A model generated the notes under the pieces. The model did no database searches and was not told the origin of the DNA. It saw only the letters and a program-made list of their open reading frames with translations. From Mycolicibacterium iranicum (GTDB taxonomy: Bacteria > Actinomycetota > Actinomycetes > Mycobacteriales > Mycobacteriaceae), in the NCBI RefSeq assembly GCF_014190915.1, contig NZ_JACHVU010000005.1, forward strand, positions 186,001 through 250,000: a stretch of DNA of 64,000 nt. Reading direction: 5' to 3'. A program made the position numbers and the translations under genes. Shown in pieces: positions 29,240 through 39,387 of this stretch (position 1 is the first letter of the stretch; each line of letters starts with the position of its first letter).

Positions 29240-30487
29240 ATGGCGATTACCGACGTACCTGAGTTCGCGCATCTGACCGACGCGGACATCGAGGGACTGG
29301 CACGCGAGCTCGATGCGATCCGCCAGGACATCGAGGACTCCCGCGGCGAGCGCGACTCGCGCTACATCCGCCGCACCATCGCGTTTCAGCGCGCCCTGGA
29401 GGTCGCCGGCCGGCTGATGCTGGCGGGTAGCTCCAACCGGAAATTCTGGTGGGCGGGCACCACGACCCTGGGCGTGGCCAAGATCATCGAGAACATGGAG
29501 ATCGGCCACAACGTCATGCACGGCCAGTGGGATTGGATGAACGATCCCGAGATCCACTCCTCGTCCTGGGAATGGGACATGAGTGGGGCCTCCAAGCATT
29601 GGCGCTTCACCCACAACTTCATGCATCACAAGTACACGAACATCCTCGGCATGGACGACGATGTGGGCTACGGCCTGATCCGCGTGACGCGCGATCAGCG
29701 CTGGAAGCCGATGAACGTGCTCAACCTGTTCTTCAACACGATGCTGGCCGCCGGCTTCGAATGGGGCGTCGGACTGCAGCATCTGGAGCTGGGCAAGATC
29801 TTCAAGGGTCGTGACGACCGCAAAGCCACGCTGAACCGCATCCGCGAGTTCGGCGTCAAGGCGGGCCACCAGGTCGCCAAGGACTATGTCGCCTACCCGG
29901 TCCTGACCTCGCTGTCGCCCGGCGCGACGTTCAGATCGACCCTGAAGGCCAACGTCGTCGCCAACATCATTCGCAACGTGTGGGCCAATGCGGTGATCTT
30001 CTGCGGTCACTTCCCGGACGGCGCGGAGAAGTTCACCAAGACCGACATGGTCGGGGAGACCCGCGGCGAGTGGTATCTGCGCCAGATGCTCGGCAGCGCG
30101 AACTTCGAGAACGGTCCGGTGCTGCGCTTCATGAGCGGCAACCTGTGCCACCAGATCGAGCACCACCTGTACCCGGATCTGCCGAGCAACCGGCTCTACG
30201 AGATCTCGCTGCGGGTGCGGGAGATCTGCGACAAGTACGACCTGCCCTACACCACCGGCCAGTTCCTGGTGCAGTACGGCAAGTCGTGGCGCACGATTGC
30301 GAAACTGTCGCTGCCGGACCGGTTCCTGACCGACACCCGCGACGACGCACCGGAGACCCGCAGCGAGCGGATGTTCGACGAGCTGGACCCGGCCGAGCGG
30401 CGGGGCCTTAAGTCGGCCATCGCCGCGGTGCGGACGCGCCGTCGTGCCAAGCTCGCCCAGAAGGCTGCCACCAAGATCGCGGCCTGA
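29240..30487 (+). CDS. desA3: Stearoyl-CoA delta-9 desaturase DesA3
   Basis: A 415-residue membrane di-iron desaturase introducing the delta-9 double bond into stearoyl-CoA to give oleate for membrane lipids and triacylglycerol. The three His boxes are present: GHNVMHGQWDW, HNFMHHKYTN and HQIEHHLYPDLP. Hydrophobic helices lie around 135-165 and 210-240, with the polar C-terminal tail facing the cytoplasm. ATG 29240 has a perfect AGGAGG 7 nt upstream. Works with the reductase encoded just upstream; the M. tuberculosis homologue is the target of isoxyl. Confidence 0.96.
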   Translation: MAITDVPEFAHLTDADIEGLARELDAIRQDIEDSRGERDSRYIRRTIAFQRALEVAGRLMLAGSSNRKFWWAGTTTLGVAKIIENMEIGHNVMHGQWDWMNDPEIHSSSWEWDMSGASKHWRFTHNFMHHKYTNILGMDDDVGYGLIRVTRDQRWKPMNVLNLFFNTMLAAGFEWGVGLQHLELGKIFKGRDDRKATLNRIREFGVKAGHQVAKDYVAYPVLTSLSPGATFRSTLKANVVANIIRNVWANAVIFCGHFPDGAEKFTKTDMVGETRGEWYLRQMLGSANFENGPVLRFMSGNLCHQIEHHLYPDLPSNRLYEISLRVREICDKYDLPYTTGQFLVQYGKSWRTIAKLSLPDRFLTDTRDDAPETRSERMFDELDPAERRGLKSAIAAVRTRRRAKLAQKAATKIAA

Positions 30488-30503
30488 CACCATCCAGATA
30501 GAG

Positions 30504-30540
30504 AACTCGCCCGCATCCCCGTCAGGGATGCGGGCGAGTT
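30504..30540. terminator. Bidirectional terminator between desA3 and the aldo-keto reductase
   Basis: Perfect 16-bp stem (AACTCGCCCGCATCCC with its complement) and a 5-nt loop, followed by TTTCG. It sits between two convergent genes. Confidence 0.9.
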
Positions 30541-30564
30541 TCGTTGTGGCTCAGCCCGGCTGCA

Positions 30565-31413
30565 TCAATCGGGGATGTAGTCGAAGGTGTCCGGGTTCGG
30601 ACCGATGCGACCGTCCTCGCCCTTGTCCAGACCCGAGATCGCGTCGAAGTCCTCGGTGCCCAGCTCGAAGTCGAACAACGCGAAGTTGTCCTTGATGCGC
30701 TGCAGCGTCACCGATTTCGGGAAGACGATGTCGCCGCGCTGGATGTGCCACCGCAGCACGACCTGGGCCGGCGACTTGCCGGACGACTCGGCGATGCGGG
30801 TCACCACGGGGTCGTCGAGCACCTTGCCCTGGGCGATCGGAGACCACGCCTCGGTCGCGATGCCGTGCTCTTTGCCGTAGGCGCGGACCTCGTCGTTGGC
30901 GAAGTACGGGTGCACCTCGATCTGGTTGACCGCGGGCACCGTTCCGGTCTCCTCGGCGAGCCGCTCCAGGTGCGCGACCTGGAAATTGGACACCCCGATA
31001 CTGCGGGCGCGGCCGTCTTTCTTGAACTCCTCCAGCGTCTTCCAGGTCGAGACGTAGTCGCCGTCATACAGGGTCGGCAGCGGCCAGTGGATCAGGAACA
31101 GGTCGACGTAATCGAAGCCGAGCGCGTTGAGCGTCTCGTCGAACGCGCGCCGGGCATCGTCGGGGTTGTGGAATCCGTTGTTGAGCTTGCTGGTGATGAA
31201 CACCTCGCCGCGATCGATACCCGAATCGCGGACGCCCTGGCCCACACCCTTCTCGTTCTGGTACATCTCCGCGGTGTCGATGTGCCGGTAGCCGATCTCG
31301 AGCGCCTGTTTCACCGCTCCGGCGGTCTCGTCGGGCTCGATCTGGAACACCCCGAAACCGAGCTGCGGGATCCGGGCGCCGTCGTTCAATTCGATAGTCG
31401 GTACTTCAGTCAT
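30565..31413 (-). CDS. Aldo-keto reductase
   Basis: A 282-residue NADPH-dependent oxidoreductase of the AKR superfamily, reducing aldehydes or ketones such as methylglyoxal. The catalytic tetrad is visible: Asp46 and Tyr51 (RHIDTAEMYQNE), Lys76 (FITSKLNN) and His109 (LFLIHWP). The NADP-binding C-terminal IVFPKSVTLQRIKDN follows. ATG 31413 has AAGGAGG 6 nt upstream. The closest match in memory is the AKR5 group that includes M. tuberculosis Rv2971. Not found between desA3 and rsgA in M. tuberculosis, so it is an insertion relative to that order. Confidence 0.92.
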   Translation of the reverse strand: MTEVPTIELNDGARIPQLGFGVFQIEPDETAGAVKQALEIGYRHIDTAEMYQNEKGVGQGVRDSGIDRGEVFITSKLNNGFHNPDDARRAFDETLNALGFDYVDLFLIHWPLPTLYDGDYVSTWKTLEEFKKDGRARSIGVSNFQVAHLERLAEETGTVPAVNQIEVHPYFANDEVRAYGKEHGIATEAWSPIAQGKVLDDPVVTRIAESSGKSPAQVVLRWHIQRGDIVFPKSVTLQRIKDNFALFDFELGTEDFDAISGLDKGEDGRIGPNPDTFDYIPD

Positions 31414-31506
31414 ACGATCCTCCTTCGCCGCCAGCGTGCCCCGCGGGCCCGCAGCGCAAACGCATTCGCCGACCGGTAATGCGTTCGTCAGCAGCACCGC
31501 CGCGGC

Positions 31507-32487
31507 TCAGCCCTCCCGCAGCGCGACCAGCAGCCGTCGGGCAGCCTGAACGCGGCCTTCGGCAGCACCGGTCAACGCATCGAGCGCGCACTCCGGATCG
31601 GCCGGCGGGCCCCGGTGTCCACACCCGCGCGGGCAGTCGTCGATGGCATCGGCCAGATCGGAGAAGGCGAGCACGACGTCGTCGGGCGCGATGTGGGCCA
31701 GCCCGAACGACCGGATTCCCGGGGTGTCGATCACCCAGCCGCCGAGCCGCAGCGGCAGTGCCACCGACTGGGTGGAGGTGTGCCGGCCCCTGCCGACGTC
31801 GGTGACGGCGCCGGTGGCCCGCTCGGCTTCGGGGACAAGGCGATTCACCAGGGTGGACTTCCCGACGCCCGAGTGGCCCAGCAGCGCGGTGACCTTGTCG
31901 GCGAGCAGGGACCCCACGGCCTCGAGCGGGTCGTCGCGGCCCGCGACGGTGATGGTCAGGTCGAGTTCGCGGAACTGGTCGGCGAACGGTTCGGCCGGTG
32001 CCAGGTCGGTCTTCGTCAGGCACAGGATGGGATCCAGACCGCCGGCGTACGCGGCGATCAGCGCCCGCTCCACCAGTCCGGTGCGCGGCGGGGGATCGGC
32101 CATCGCGACGACGATCAGCAGCTGGTCGGCGTTGGCGACCACCACGCGTTCGGTCGGATCGGTGTCATCGGCGGTGCGGCGCAACACCGTTCGGCGTTCA
32201 CCACGGCGGACGATGCGGGCCAGGGTGTCGGTCCGGCCGGACAGGTCGCCGACGACGTCGACGTCGTCGCCGACCACGATCGGAGTGCGCCCGAGCTCGC
32301 GTGCCCGCATGGCCGTCACCCGGCGGTCGGGGTCGCGGCCCAGCACACAGCCCCACCGGCCGCGGTCGACGGTGACGACCATGCCTTGTTCGGCGTCGGC
32401 GTGGACGGGACGGGTCTTGGTCCGCGGCCGCGAGCCCCGCCCGGGGCGTACCCGGACATCGGACTCGTCGTACTCACGTGGGCTCAA
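31507..32487 (-). CDS. rsgA: Ribosome small-subunit GTPase RsgA
   Basis: A 326-residue circularly permuted GTPase acting late in 30S maturation. N-terminal OB-fold ([26 protein letters not shown] region). G-motifs in permuted order: LTKTDL (G4), [14 protein letters not shown] (G1), [10 protein letters not shown] (G3). The C-terminal zinc domain has CPRGCGHRG...ECAL, with the His and Cys ligands. TTG 32487 is chosen because it overlaps the aroA TGA as TTGA and gives the [10 protein letters not shown] start conserved in mycobacteria. Co-transcribed with aroA. Confidence 0.95.
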   Translation of the reverse strand: MSPREYDESDVRVRPGRGSRPRTKTRPVHADAEQGMVVTVDRGRWGCVLGRDPDRRVTAMRARELGRTPIVVGDDVDVVGDLSGRTDTLARIVRRGERRTVLRRTADDTDPTERVVVANADQLLIVVAMADPPPRTGLVERALIAAYAGGLDPILCLTKTDLAPAEPFADQFRELDLTITVAGRDDPLEAVGSLLADKVTALLGHSGVGKSTLVNRLVPEAERATGAVTDVGRGRHTSTQSVALPLRLGGWVIDTPGIRSFGLAHIAPDDVVLAFSDLADAIDDCPRGCGHRGPPADPECALDALTGAAEGRVQAARRLLVALREG

Positions 32488-33791
32488 GCGTCGCCCTGGA
32501 GGTCGTCGGTCTGGCCGCCCAGCATGTCGGACCACAGCTGCGGGAAGTCCGGCAGCGTCTTGGCGGTGGTGCCGATGTCCTCGACGTCGACGCCGGGGGT
32601 CCGCAGGCCGACGATCGCGCCGGCGGTCGCCATGCGGTGGTCGGCGTAGGACGACCACGTTCCCGAGTGCAGGGGGGTCGCGGTGATGATCAGTCCGTCG
32701 TCGGTCTCCTCGCACCGCCCGCCGAGGCGGTTGATCTCCGTGCTCAGTGCCGCCAGCCGGTCGGTCTCGTGGCCGCGCAGGTGCGCGATGCCCCGCAGCC
32801 GCGACACCGCCCCCGGCTCGGCCAGCGCCGCCATCGCCGCGACGGACGGGGCGAGCTCGCCGACCTCGCGCAGGTCGATGTCGATGCCGCCGTAGCTCGT
32901 GGCGCCCTGCACTTCGAGGAACGAATTGCCCTGATGCACCTGGGCGCCCAGGCTCTCCAGAATCGAGAGGATGGTGCCGGCCGGCTGGGTGCTCACCGCG
33001 GGCCAGCCCGTGATGCGCACGGCACCGCCGCTGACGACCGCCGCGGCCAGGAACGGCACGGCATTCGACAGGTCGGGTTCGATCGCCCAGTGCCGGGGGT
33101 GGACCGCGCCCGGGCTCACCTGCCACCGGTCGGCGACGGAATCGTCGACCTCGACCCCGGCGTCGCGCAGCATCGCCACCGTCATCGCCACGTGCGGTGC
33201 CGACGGGACGGCGTCGCCGGTGTGGATCACGGTCAGGCCCTCGACGAAGGCCGCGCCCGAGAGCAGGAGGCCGGACACGAACTGAGACGAGCCCGACGCG
33301 TCGATCTCCACCGCGCCGCCGCGCACCGAGCCGTCACCGCGGACCGCGAACGGCAGGCCGTCACCGTCAACGGGCACACCCAGGCTGCGCAGCCCGTCCA
33401 GCAGCGGGGCGATCGGTCTCGAGCGGGCCTGCTCGTCGCCGTCGAACGTGACGGTCTCGGTGGCCAGGGCCGCCACCGGTGGCACGAAGCGCAACACGGT
33501 GCCGGCCAGCCCGCAGTCGATCACGGCGTCGGGCTGCGGCGTCAACGCGCCGCCGACCGTCAGTTCGGTGCCGTCGGCGTCGGAGGACTCGATGGTGATC
33601 CCGAGCGTCTGCAGGGCGCCGATCATCAGGTCGGTGTCGCGGCTGCGCAGCGCCCCGCCGAGGGTGGAGGTGCCCTGCGGGACGGCGAGCGCGGCCAGGA
33701 TGAGGGCGCGGTTGGTCTGCGACTTGGAGCCGGGCACGGTGACGGTCGCGTGGACGGGGGTTGCGGTCGACGGGGCCGGCCAGGTGCTCAC
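32484..33791 (-). CDS. aroA: 3-phosphoshikimate 1-carboxyvinyltransferase (EPSP synthase)
   Basis: A 435-residue enzyme of the shikimate pathway, transferring enolpyruvyl from PEP to shikimate-3-phosphate. Conserved elements: [18 protein letters not shown] at the N-terminus, the PEP-site loop [32 protein letters not shown] and [16 protein letters not shown] near the C-terminus. GTG 33791 lies 44 bp from the divergent SRAP gene. It pairs with rsgA downstream through a TTGA overlap. Confidence 0.96.
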   Translation of the reverse strand: MSTWPAPSTATPVHATVTVPGSKSQTNRALILAALAVPQGTSTLGGALRSRDTDLMIGALQTLGITIESSDADGTELTVGGALTPQPDAVIDCGLAGTVLRFVPPVAALATETVTFDGDEQARSRPIAPLLDGLRSLGVPVDGDGLPFAVRGDGSVRGGAVEIDASGSSQFVSGLLLSGAAFVEGLTVIHTGDAVPSAPHVAMTVAMLRDAGVEVDDSVADRWQVSPGAVHPRHWAIEPDLSNAVPFLAAAVVSGGAVRITGWPAVSTQPAGTILSILESLGAQVHQGNSFLEVQGATSYGGIDIDLREVGELAPSVAAMAALAEPGAVSRLRGIAHLRGHETDRLAALSTEINRLGGRCEETDDGLIITATPLHSGTWSSYADHRMATAGAIVGLRTPGVDVEDIGTTAKTLPDFPQLWSDMLGGQTDDLQGDA

Positions 33792-33835
33792 GTTCCCATT
33801 CTTGCCTGTCGGGTGTTTCTGCCACCATGGAGGCC

Positions 33836-34591
33836 ATGTGCGGGCGTTTCGCGGTGACGACAGATCCGGCGCTGCTGGCCGAGAAGATCAAGGCGATCGA
33901 CGAGGCCACCGCGGAGAAGACCGACCCTCCGTCCCCGAACTTCAACGTCGCTCCGACCACCTCGGTCGCGACCGTGGTCAAACGGCACGACGAACCCGAG
34001 GACGAGTCGACTCGGCGCGTGCGTCTGATGCGGTGGGGTCTGGTGCCGCCGTGGGCGAAGGCGAGCGAGGACGGCAGCCCGGACACCAAGAGCGGCCCGC
34101 TGCTGATCAACGCGCGGTCGGACAAGGTCACGTCGTCGCCGGCGTTCCGCAGCTCCGCCAAGGCCAAGCGCTGCCTGGTCCCGATGGACGGCTGGTACGA
34201 GTGGCGGGGCGAGAAGGGCGCCAAGACGCCGTTCTACATGTACGCCGGCGACGGGGAGCCGCTGTTCATGGCCGGCCTGTGGTCGACGTGGCGCCCCAAG
34301 GATGCGCCGAGGGACAGCAAGCCACTCCTGAGCTGCACCATCATCACCACCGACGCGGCCGCCCGGCTCGCCGACATCCACGACCGGATGCCGCTGACGA
34401 TCAGCGAGCCCGACTGGGACCGCTGGCTCGACCCCGACGCCCCGATCGACGAGGGCCTGCTGCGCGGGCACGGCGATCTGGACCGCATCGAGATCCGCGA
34501 GGTGTCGCGACTGGTGAACAGCGTCCGCAACAATGGGCCCGAACTCATCGAGCCGGCGCAGCCCCAGGCCGAGCAGGGCACCCTGCTTTGA
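33836..34591 (+). CDS. SRAP-domain abasic-site DNA-protein crosslink protein (YedK/HMCES-like)
   Basis: 251 residues. SRAP proteins bind single-stranded DNA and form a thiazolidine crosslink between Cys2 and an abasic site, shielding it from nucleases. ATG 33836 gives MCGRF, putting the required Cys at position 2 once Met is removed, which fixes the start over the upstream in-frame ATG at 33827. Other conserved parts: [38 protein letters not shown] and HDRMPLTI, which carry the active-site Asn, Glu and His. Divergent from aroA and coupled by a TTGA overlap to a methyltransferase gene. Confidence 0.94.
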   Translation: MCGRFAVTTDPALLAEKIKAIDEATAEKTDPPSPNFNVAPTTSVATVVKRHDEPEDESTRRVRLMRWGLVPPWAKASEDGSPDTKSGPLLINARSDKVTSSPAFRSSAKAKRCLVPMDGWYEWRGEKGAKTPFYMYAGDGEPLFMAGLWSTWRPKDAPRDSKPLLSCTIITTDAAARLADIHDRMPLTISEPDWDRWLDPDAPIDEGLLRGHGDLDRIEIREVSRLVNSVRNNGPELIEPAQPQAEQGTLL

Positions 34592-36096
34592 GCGATCCGC
34601 TGCACTCCGGCGCGGTGGTCGACGCCCTCGCGGTAGACATGCGGTCGGCCGGCTACACCACCGACGGGGTGGGTGACCTGCTCGGCGCGGATGCCGGCGC
34701 GGCGTTCAGCCGCGGACTGTGGTGGTCGGCGCTGCGCATCACCGAGCGGGCCGCACCGGCCCGGCAGAGGCTCGCGGTGCTCGTCCGTCTGTTCCTGCTG
34801 GGCACCGAGGAGACCCGGGACCGGGTCGCAGGGGCGCTACCGACGGCGGACCTCGACGCGCTCATCGACAACGGCGTCGTCGAACCCGCCGCGCCGGGCA
34901 CGCTGCGGGCCGGCCTCGACATCCGGCCCACCAGCGACGGTGCCCGCGACTTCCTGGTGGTGTCCGATCAGGATGCGGCGATGCGAGCCGGGCCGGTGAC
35001 GCACGACCACGTCCTCGGCATCGGCGGCGCGTCGGTGTCGCTGGCCCACGCCGTGGTCCGCGACCCCGTCGGGCGCGCATTGGACCTCGGCACCGGGTGT
35101 GGAATACAGGCGCTGCACCTCGACGCGCACTGCGACGAGATCGTCGCGACCGACACCAACCAGCGGGCCCTGACCCTCGCCGCGGCGACCGCGCGATTGA
35201 ACGGCATGTCCTGGGACCTGCGCTGCGGCAGCATGTTCGAACCCGTCGACGGTGAACGCTTCGACCTGATCGTGTCCAATCCGCCGTTCGTGGTCGGCAC
35301 CGGTGCGCTCGACTACATCTACCGGGATTCGGGCATGGCAGGAGATGCGTTGTGCCAGAACCTGATCGAACAGGCACACGACCATCTCGAGCCCGGTGGC
35401 ACCGCGCAGATCATGGCGAACTGGATCGTGCGCGATCCGGAGAACTGGCAGGAGCGGGTCCGCGGTTGGCTCGCCGGCAGCGGTCTGCACGCGTGGGTGG
35501 TGCAGCGTGAGTTCGCCGACCCGGTCAGCTACGTCTCGCTGTGGACCTCGGACGCCGGGGAGCCGCCGGACGAGGCCGCCCGCCGGGGCGGGCAGTGGCT
35601 GGACTGGTTCGACACCGAGGGCATCGCCGGTGTCGGTATGGGCATGATCACGTTGCGTGCCCCCCGGGTCGGTGAGAACCGCCCGCCCGAACACATCCTG
35701 GAGGCCATCACCGGCGCCGACGAAGGTCTGACCGGCCCCGAGGTGGCGGCGTTCTTCGCTCGGCGTGAGTACCTGCATCGCACTGACGACGCGCGGCTGC
35801 TCGCCGCGCGGCTGTCCACCGCGCCGGTGTTTCTGGAGGAGACGTCCCTTCCCGGCGACGACGGATGGCAGACGGTCGGGGCCGCGGTGCGCCGCCCCGG
35901 CGGACCGGCGGCGGTCCTCGGCGTCGACGACGTCTCCCGGGCGCTGCTCGCGGGGTGCCGCGGGGAGGTGCCGCTCGGGACACTGATCGATCTCCTCGCC
36001 GCGCACCACGGCGTCGACAGCGACGCGTTGGCGGCCGCCGCCCTCCCCGTCGTTCGTGAGGCGATCGGACGCGGGATCCTCTACCAGGCCGAGTGA
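34588..36096 (+). CDS. Class I SAM-dependent methyltransferase (SNPPF motif)
   Basis: 502 residues. The N-terminal 150 residues are helical and of unknown role. The centre is a Rossmann methyltransferase: motif I ALDLGTGCGIQALHL, acidic loop IVATDTNQRAL, motif IV SNPPFVVGTG. NPPF is typical of enzymes methylating an amide or exocyclic nitrogen on glutamine, adenine or guanine (PrmC, RsmC and N6-adenine types). The C-terminal 200 residues are a separate winged-helix-like part. TTG 34588 overlaps the SRAP stop as TTGA, so the two proteins are made together. Substrate (rRNA, protein or DNA) cannot be told by eye. Confidence 0.85.
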   Translation: MSDPLHSGAVVDALAVDMRSAGYTTDGVGDLLGADAGAAFSRGLWWSALRITERAAPARQRLAVLVRLFLLGTEETRDRVAGALPTADLDALIDNGVVEPAAPGTLRAGLDIRPTSDGARDFLVVSDQDAAMRAGPVTHDHVLGIGGASVSLAHAVVRDPVGRALDLGTGCGIQALHLDAHCDEIVATDTNQRALTLAAATARLNGMSWDLRCGSMFEPVDGERFDLIVSNPPFVVGTGALDYIYRDSGMAGDALCQNLIEQAHDHLEPGGTAQIMANWIVRDPENWQERVRGWLAGSGLHAWVVQREFADPVSYVSLWTSDAGEPPDEAARRGGQWLDWFDTEGIAGVGMGMITLRAPRVGENRPPEHILEAITGADEGLTGPEVAAFFARREYLHRTDDARLLAARLSTAPVFLEETSLPGDDGWQTVGAAVRRPGGPAAVLGVDDVSRALLAGCRGEVPLGTLIDLLAAHHGVDSDALAAAALPVVREAIGRGILYQAE

Positions 36097-36100
36097 CGGG

Positions 36101-36877
36101 TCAGGGCCGGCGGACAGCGCTCACCACGACGAACGGGGCGGTGAATGCCACCGTGCCCGACGCCTCCCGATGCTCGTTCATGGCCGCCTCGAACTCCACC
36201 GCCAGCTGCTCGCGCTGCGTCGGCTCGGCGCGTCGGAACGTCTCGACGTGCATGGGCGACTCCTGGGTGAGGAAGCGCTGAGCCGCGCTCACGGACTCGA
36301 ACTCCCAGCGGTGCAGGCCCGGCTGGATCTCGATGCCGTCGAAGAACGGGTCCAGCCGGGCGGTCAGCGTCTCGGCGTCGCCCCATTGGTCGGGGGAGAA
36401 GCCCGACGTCGCGGGGGGACCGAGGACGCTGACGACAGGATCGAAGAGCGGGTTGGTGACACCGCGCACCCACGCCGAGAAGGCCAGCACGCCTTCGGGT
36501 TCCAGTAGCCGATCGATCTCGGCGACCTGTCGGTCGGGGTCGACGAAGATGATGCCCATATTCGACACCACCGCATCGAAGGAGTGCGCGGGCAGCCCGG
36601 TGGCGGACGCGTCGCCGGTGCACCAGGTCACCGCGTCGGCGCCGGGCCGCTGTGCTGCGATCGCGATCAGTTCGGGGGTGATGTCGAGGCCCGTCACGGA
36701 CGCGCCACGCGCCGCCGCAGCCAGCGCGGCACTGCCTGTGCCGCACGCGAGGTCGACGAGCGCAGCACCGCGCAGGGGGCGCCGCTGTTCGGCCGCGTCG
36801 ACGACCTGGGCGGCGATCGGGGCGATGCGGTCGCCCACGGCGTCATAGCGTCCGGCAGACCAGAGTGTCGAAGCCAT
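36101..36877 (-). CDS. SAM-dependent methyltransferase (UbiE/type 11-like)
   Basis: 258 residues with the class I fold: motif I LVDLACGTGSAALAAAARG, acidic VTGLDITPELIAIA, motif IV FDAVVSNMGIIFVDPD, and a type-11-like EPEGVLAFSAWV strand. No signal peptide or membrane segment. Small-molecule methylation (quinone, lipid or sterol type) is the family's usual role; the substrate here is unknown. ATG 36877 precedes the SAGRYD start typical of the group. Convergent with the previous gene, 4 nt between stops. Confidence 0.83.
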   Translation of the reverse strand: MASTLWSAGRYDAVGDRIAPIAAQVVDAAEQRRPLRGAALVDLACGTGSAALAAAARGASVTGLDITPELIAIAAQRPGADAVTWCTGDASATGLPAHSFDAVVSNMGIIFVDPDRQVAEIDRLLEPEGVLAFSAWVRGVTNPLFDPVVSVLGPPATSGFSPDQWGDAETLTARLDPFFDGIEIQPGLHRWEFESVSAAQRFLTQESPMHVETFRRAEPTQREQLAVEFEAAMNEHREASGTVAFTAPFVVVSAVRRP

Positions 36878-36997
36878 GCCCGTCAGCGTGCCATGAGAGC
36901 GGCGCGCGGTGGGTCGCTCACGGGGCCGCACAGCGTCGTCGACAGGTGACTTGGCCGAACTCCTGTCGGGAGGCGGTGCCGGGTCGATACTGCGAAC

Positions 36998-38536
36998 ATG
37001 ACCGACCTGCAGGCACCTGCCGACGTCACGACCATCACCGTGCGCAATCCGGCGGACGGATCCGTCGCCGGCTCCGTTCCCGTCGACGACGCCGGCACCG
37101 TGGCGGCCAAGGCGCGCGCCCTGAGGGAGGCGCAACCGCAGTGGGAGGCGCTGGGCGTCACAGGCCGTGCGCACTGGCTGCTCACAATGCAGGGCTGGCT
37201 GCTGGACAATGCCGAGCATCTCGCCGACGTCCTGCAATCCGAGACGGGCAAGCCACGCACGGAGGCCTCGATCGAGGCCCCGCTGTGCGCGGATCTGTTG
37301 AAGTACTGGGCCCGCAACGCCGCGAAGTTCCTCGCCGACCGGCATCCGGCCGCGCACAGCCCTCTGATGAAGGTCAAGCGGCTGACCACGGTCTATCACC
37401 CGTACCCGGTCGTCGGTCTGATCATCCCGTGGAACTTCCCGCTCCTCAACATCGCTCTCGACGGCGTGGCGCCCCTGGCCGCGGGTGCCGCGGTGCTGCT
37501 CAAGCCCTCGGAGGTGACCCCGCTCAGCGCGGTGGAGTTCGCCCGGGGATGGGCCGAAATCGGTGCGCCGCCGGTACTTTCGTTGACGACCGGCTACGCC
37601 GACACCGGTGCGGCGGTGATCGCCCACTCCGATTGCGTGCACTTCACCGGATCCACCGCCACCGGCCGCAAGGTGGCGGTCGCCTGCGCCGAACGGCTGA
37701 TCCCGTACTCCTTGGAGCTCGGCGGCAAGGACCCGGCGATCGTCCTCGCCGATGCAGACCTCGACCGCGCGGCGGCCGGCATCGCGTGGGGCGGGATGTT
37801 CAACGCCGGGCAGGTGTGCGTGTCGACCGAGCGGGTCTACGTCGAGGCGCCGGTGTACGACGAGTTCGTCGCGAAGCTCACCGACGAGGTGGCGAAGCTG
37901 CGGCAGGGCCAGGACGACGACCGCTACCGGTTCGACGTCGGCGCCCTGGCGACGTCGGCGCAACGCGACATCGTGGCGCGGCACGTCGAGGACGCCGTCG
38001 CCGCCGGAGCCCGCGTCACCACCGGCGGCCGAACCACCGGCGTCGGCACGTTCTTCCAGCCGACCGTGCTGGCCGACGTCGACCAGTCGATGGCGTGCAT
38101 CCGTGAAGAGACGTTCGGGCCGACCCTGCCGGTGGTCAAGGTCGCCGACGAGGACGAGGCGGTCCGGCTGGCCAACGATTCGGACTACGGCCTGTCGGCC
38201 AGCGTCTGGACCGCGGACCTGGCCCGCGGGGAGCGCATCGCCCGAAGGCTGGAGGCCGGCGCCGTCAACCTCAACGACGTGCTGTCCAACGGCTTCAGCT
38301 TCGCGCTGCCGATGCCGGGGTGGAAGCACTCCGGCATCGGATCACGCCACGGCGGCGCCGACGGGATCCTGAAATACTGCCGCCCGCAAGCGATCACGGC
38401 TCCACGCATGCCCACGCAGAAGCGCGAGATCAACTGGTACCCGTATTCGCGCGGCAAGACCCGCATCTTCTCCGGGGTCATCCGGTTCGCCGCCGCCCAG
38501 GGCCGCCGGCGGCTCGGTCTCACACCGCGAGACTAG
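36998..38536 (+). CDS. NAD(P)-dependent aldehyde dehydrogenase
   Basis: A 512-residue ALDH-superfamily enzyme. Visible: oxyanion Asn and Rossmann start in IIPWNFPLLN (141-150), cofactor segment HFTGSTATG (215-223), general base Glu240 in LELGGKDP, and nucleophile Cys274 in FNAGQVCVS. The C-terminal tail (RINWYPYSRGKTRIFSGVIRF-like) extends past the usual oligomerisation strand and resembles long-chain or succinate-semialdehyde-type mycobacterial ALDHs. Given alkB in the same window it could oxidise fatty aldehydes, but nothing links them directly. Stop overlaps the SDR stop by 4 bp. Confidence 0.92.
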   Translation: MTDLQAPADVTTITVRNPADGSVAGSVPVDDAGTVAAKARALREAQPQWEALGVTGRAHWLLTMQGWLLDNAEHLADVLQSETGKPRTEASIEAPLCADLLKYWARNAAKFLADRHPAAHSPLMKVKRLTTVYHPYPVVGLIIPWNFPLLNIALDGVAPLAAGAAVLLKPSEVTPLSAVEFARGWAEIGAPPVLSLTTGYADTGAAVIAHSDCVHFTGSTATGRKVAVACAERLIPYSLELGGKDPAIVLADADLDRAAAGIAWGGMFNAGQVCVSTERVYVEAPVYDEFVAKLTDEVAKLRQGQDDDRYRFDVGALATSAQRDIVARHVEDAVAAGARVTTGGRTTGVGTFFQPTVLADVDQSMACIREETFGPTLPVVKVADEDEAVRLANDSDYGLSASVWTADLARGERIARRLEAGAVNLNDVLSNGFSFALPMPGWKHSGIGSRHGGADGILKYCRPQAITAPRMPTQKREINWYPYSRGKTRIFSGVIRFAAAQGRRRLGLTPRD

Positions 38537-39378
38537 GACCCGGTGTAGCCGGGGGGATTGGCGGACTCGACCCAGAAGTCGACGCCGAGGTCGGAACCGG
38601 GCACGCAGTCGTACACCGACAGATCGGTGACGCCGGCCTCCAGCAGCACGTCCTCGCACAGCAGCGTGTTGCCGGTGTAGCTCGAGGGTTTGGTCAGCAC
38701 CGCATACGCGGCATCGGAGTACACCTCCGGCTTACGGGACCGGGCCATCGACTCGTCGCCGCCGAGCAGGTTCTGCACCGCGGCGGTGGCCACCATCGTG
38801 CGGGGCCACAGCGTGTTCGACGCGATACCCGCATCTCGCAGCTCTTCGGCGATACCCAAGGCACACAACGTCATTCCGAACTTCGCCATCATGTACGGCG
38901 TCGGCTTGAGCCACTTCGACTCGAGCAGGATCGGCGGCGACAGCGTCAGGATGTGCGGGTTGTCCCGACCCTTCATGTGCGGGATGCAGGCCTGCGACAC
39001 CGCGTAGGTACCGCGGACCTGGATGCCGTTCATCAGGTCGAAGCGCTTCAGCGGAACGTCCTCGATGGAGCCGAGGTTGATGGCCGAGGCGTTGTTCACA
39101 CAGATGTCGATGCCACCGAACTGTTCCACCGCCTTTTCGACCGCCGCCGCCACGGAGTCGCCGTCGCGGACGTCGCCGACGATGGGCAGGGCCTGGCCGC
39201 CGACCTCTTCGATCTCCTCGGCCGCGGTGTACACCGTGCCGGGCAGCTTCGGGTGGGGTTCGGCCGTCTTGGCGACCAGTGCGATGTTGGCGCCGTCCGA
39301 TGCGGCGCGCTTGGCGATCGCCAACCCGATACCGCGGCTGGCTCCGGAGATAAACATGGTCTTTCCCGCGAGAGACAT
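38533..39378 (-). CDS. Short-chain dehydrogenase/reductase (HSDL2-like, Rv3224-like)
   Basis: A 281-residue SDR with the cofactor loop ISGASRGIGLAIA and NNASAINLG, and active-site Tyr-x3-Lys in YMMAKFGM. The catalytic Ser position is in LTLSPPILL. Sequence outline matches the hydroxysteroid-dehydrogenase-like-2 group, which lacks a C-terminal SCP2 domain here. Substrate probably a fatty or steroid-like hydroxyacyl compound; not determinable. ATG 39378 begins MSLAGKTM immediately before the first strand. Confidence 0.9.
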   Translation of the reverse strand: MSLAGKTMFISGASRGIGLAIAKRAASDGANIALVAKTAEPHPKLPGTVYTAAEEIEEVGGQALPIVGDVRDGDSVAAAVEKAVEQFGGIDICVNNASAINLGSIEDVPLKRFDLMNGIQVRGTYAVSQACIPHMKGRDNPHILTLSPPILLESKWLKPTPYMMAKFGMTLCALGIAEELRDAGIASNTLWPRTMVATAAVQNLLGGDESMARSRKPEVYSDAAYAVLTKPSSYTGNTLLCEDVLLEAGVTDLSVYDCVPGSDLGVDFWVESANPPGYTGS

Positions 39379-39387
39379 GTGCCCACC

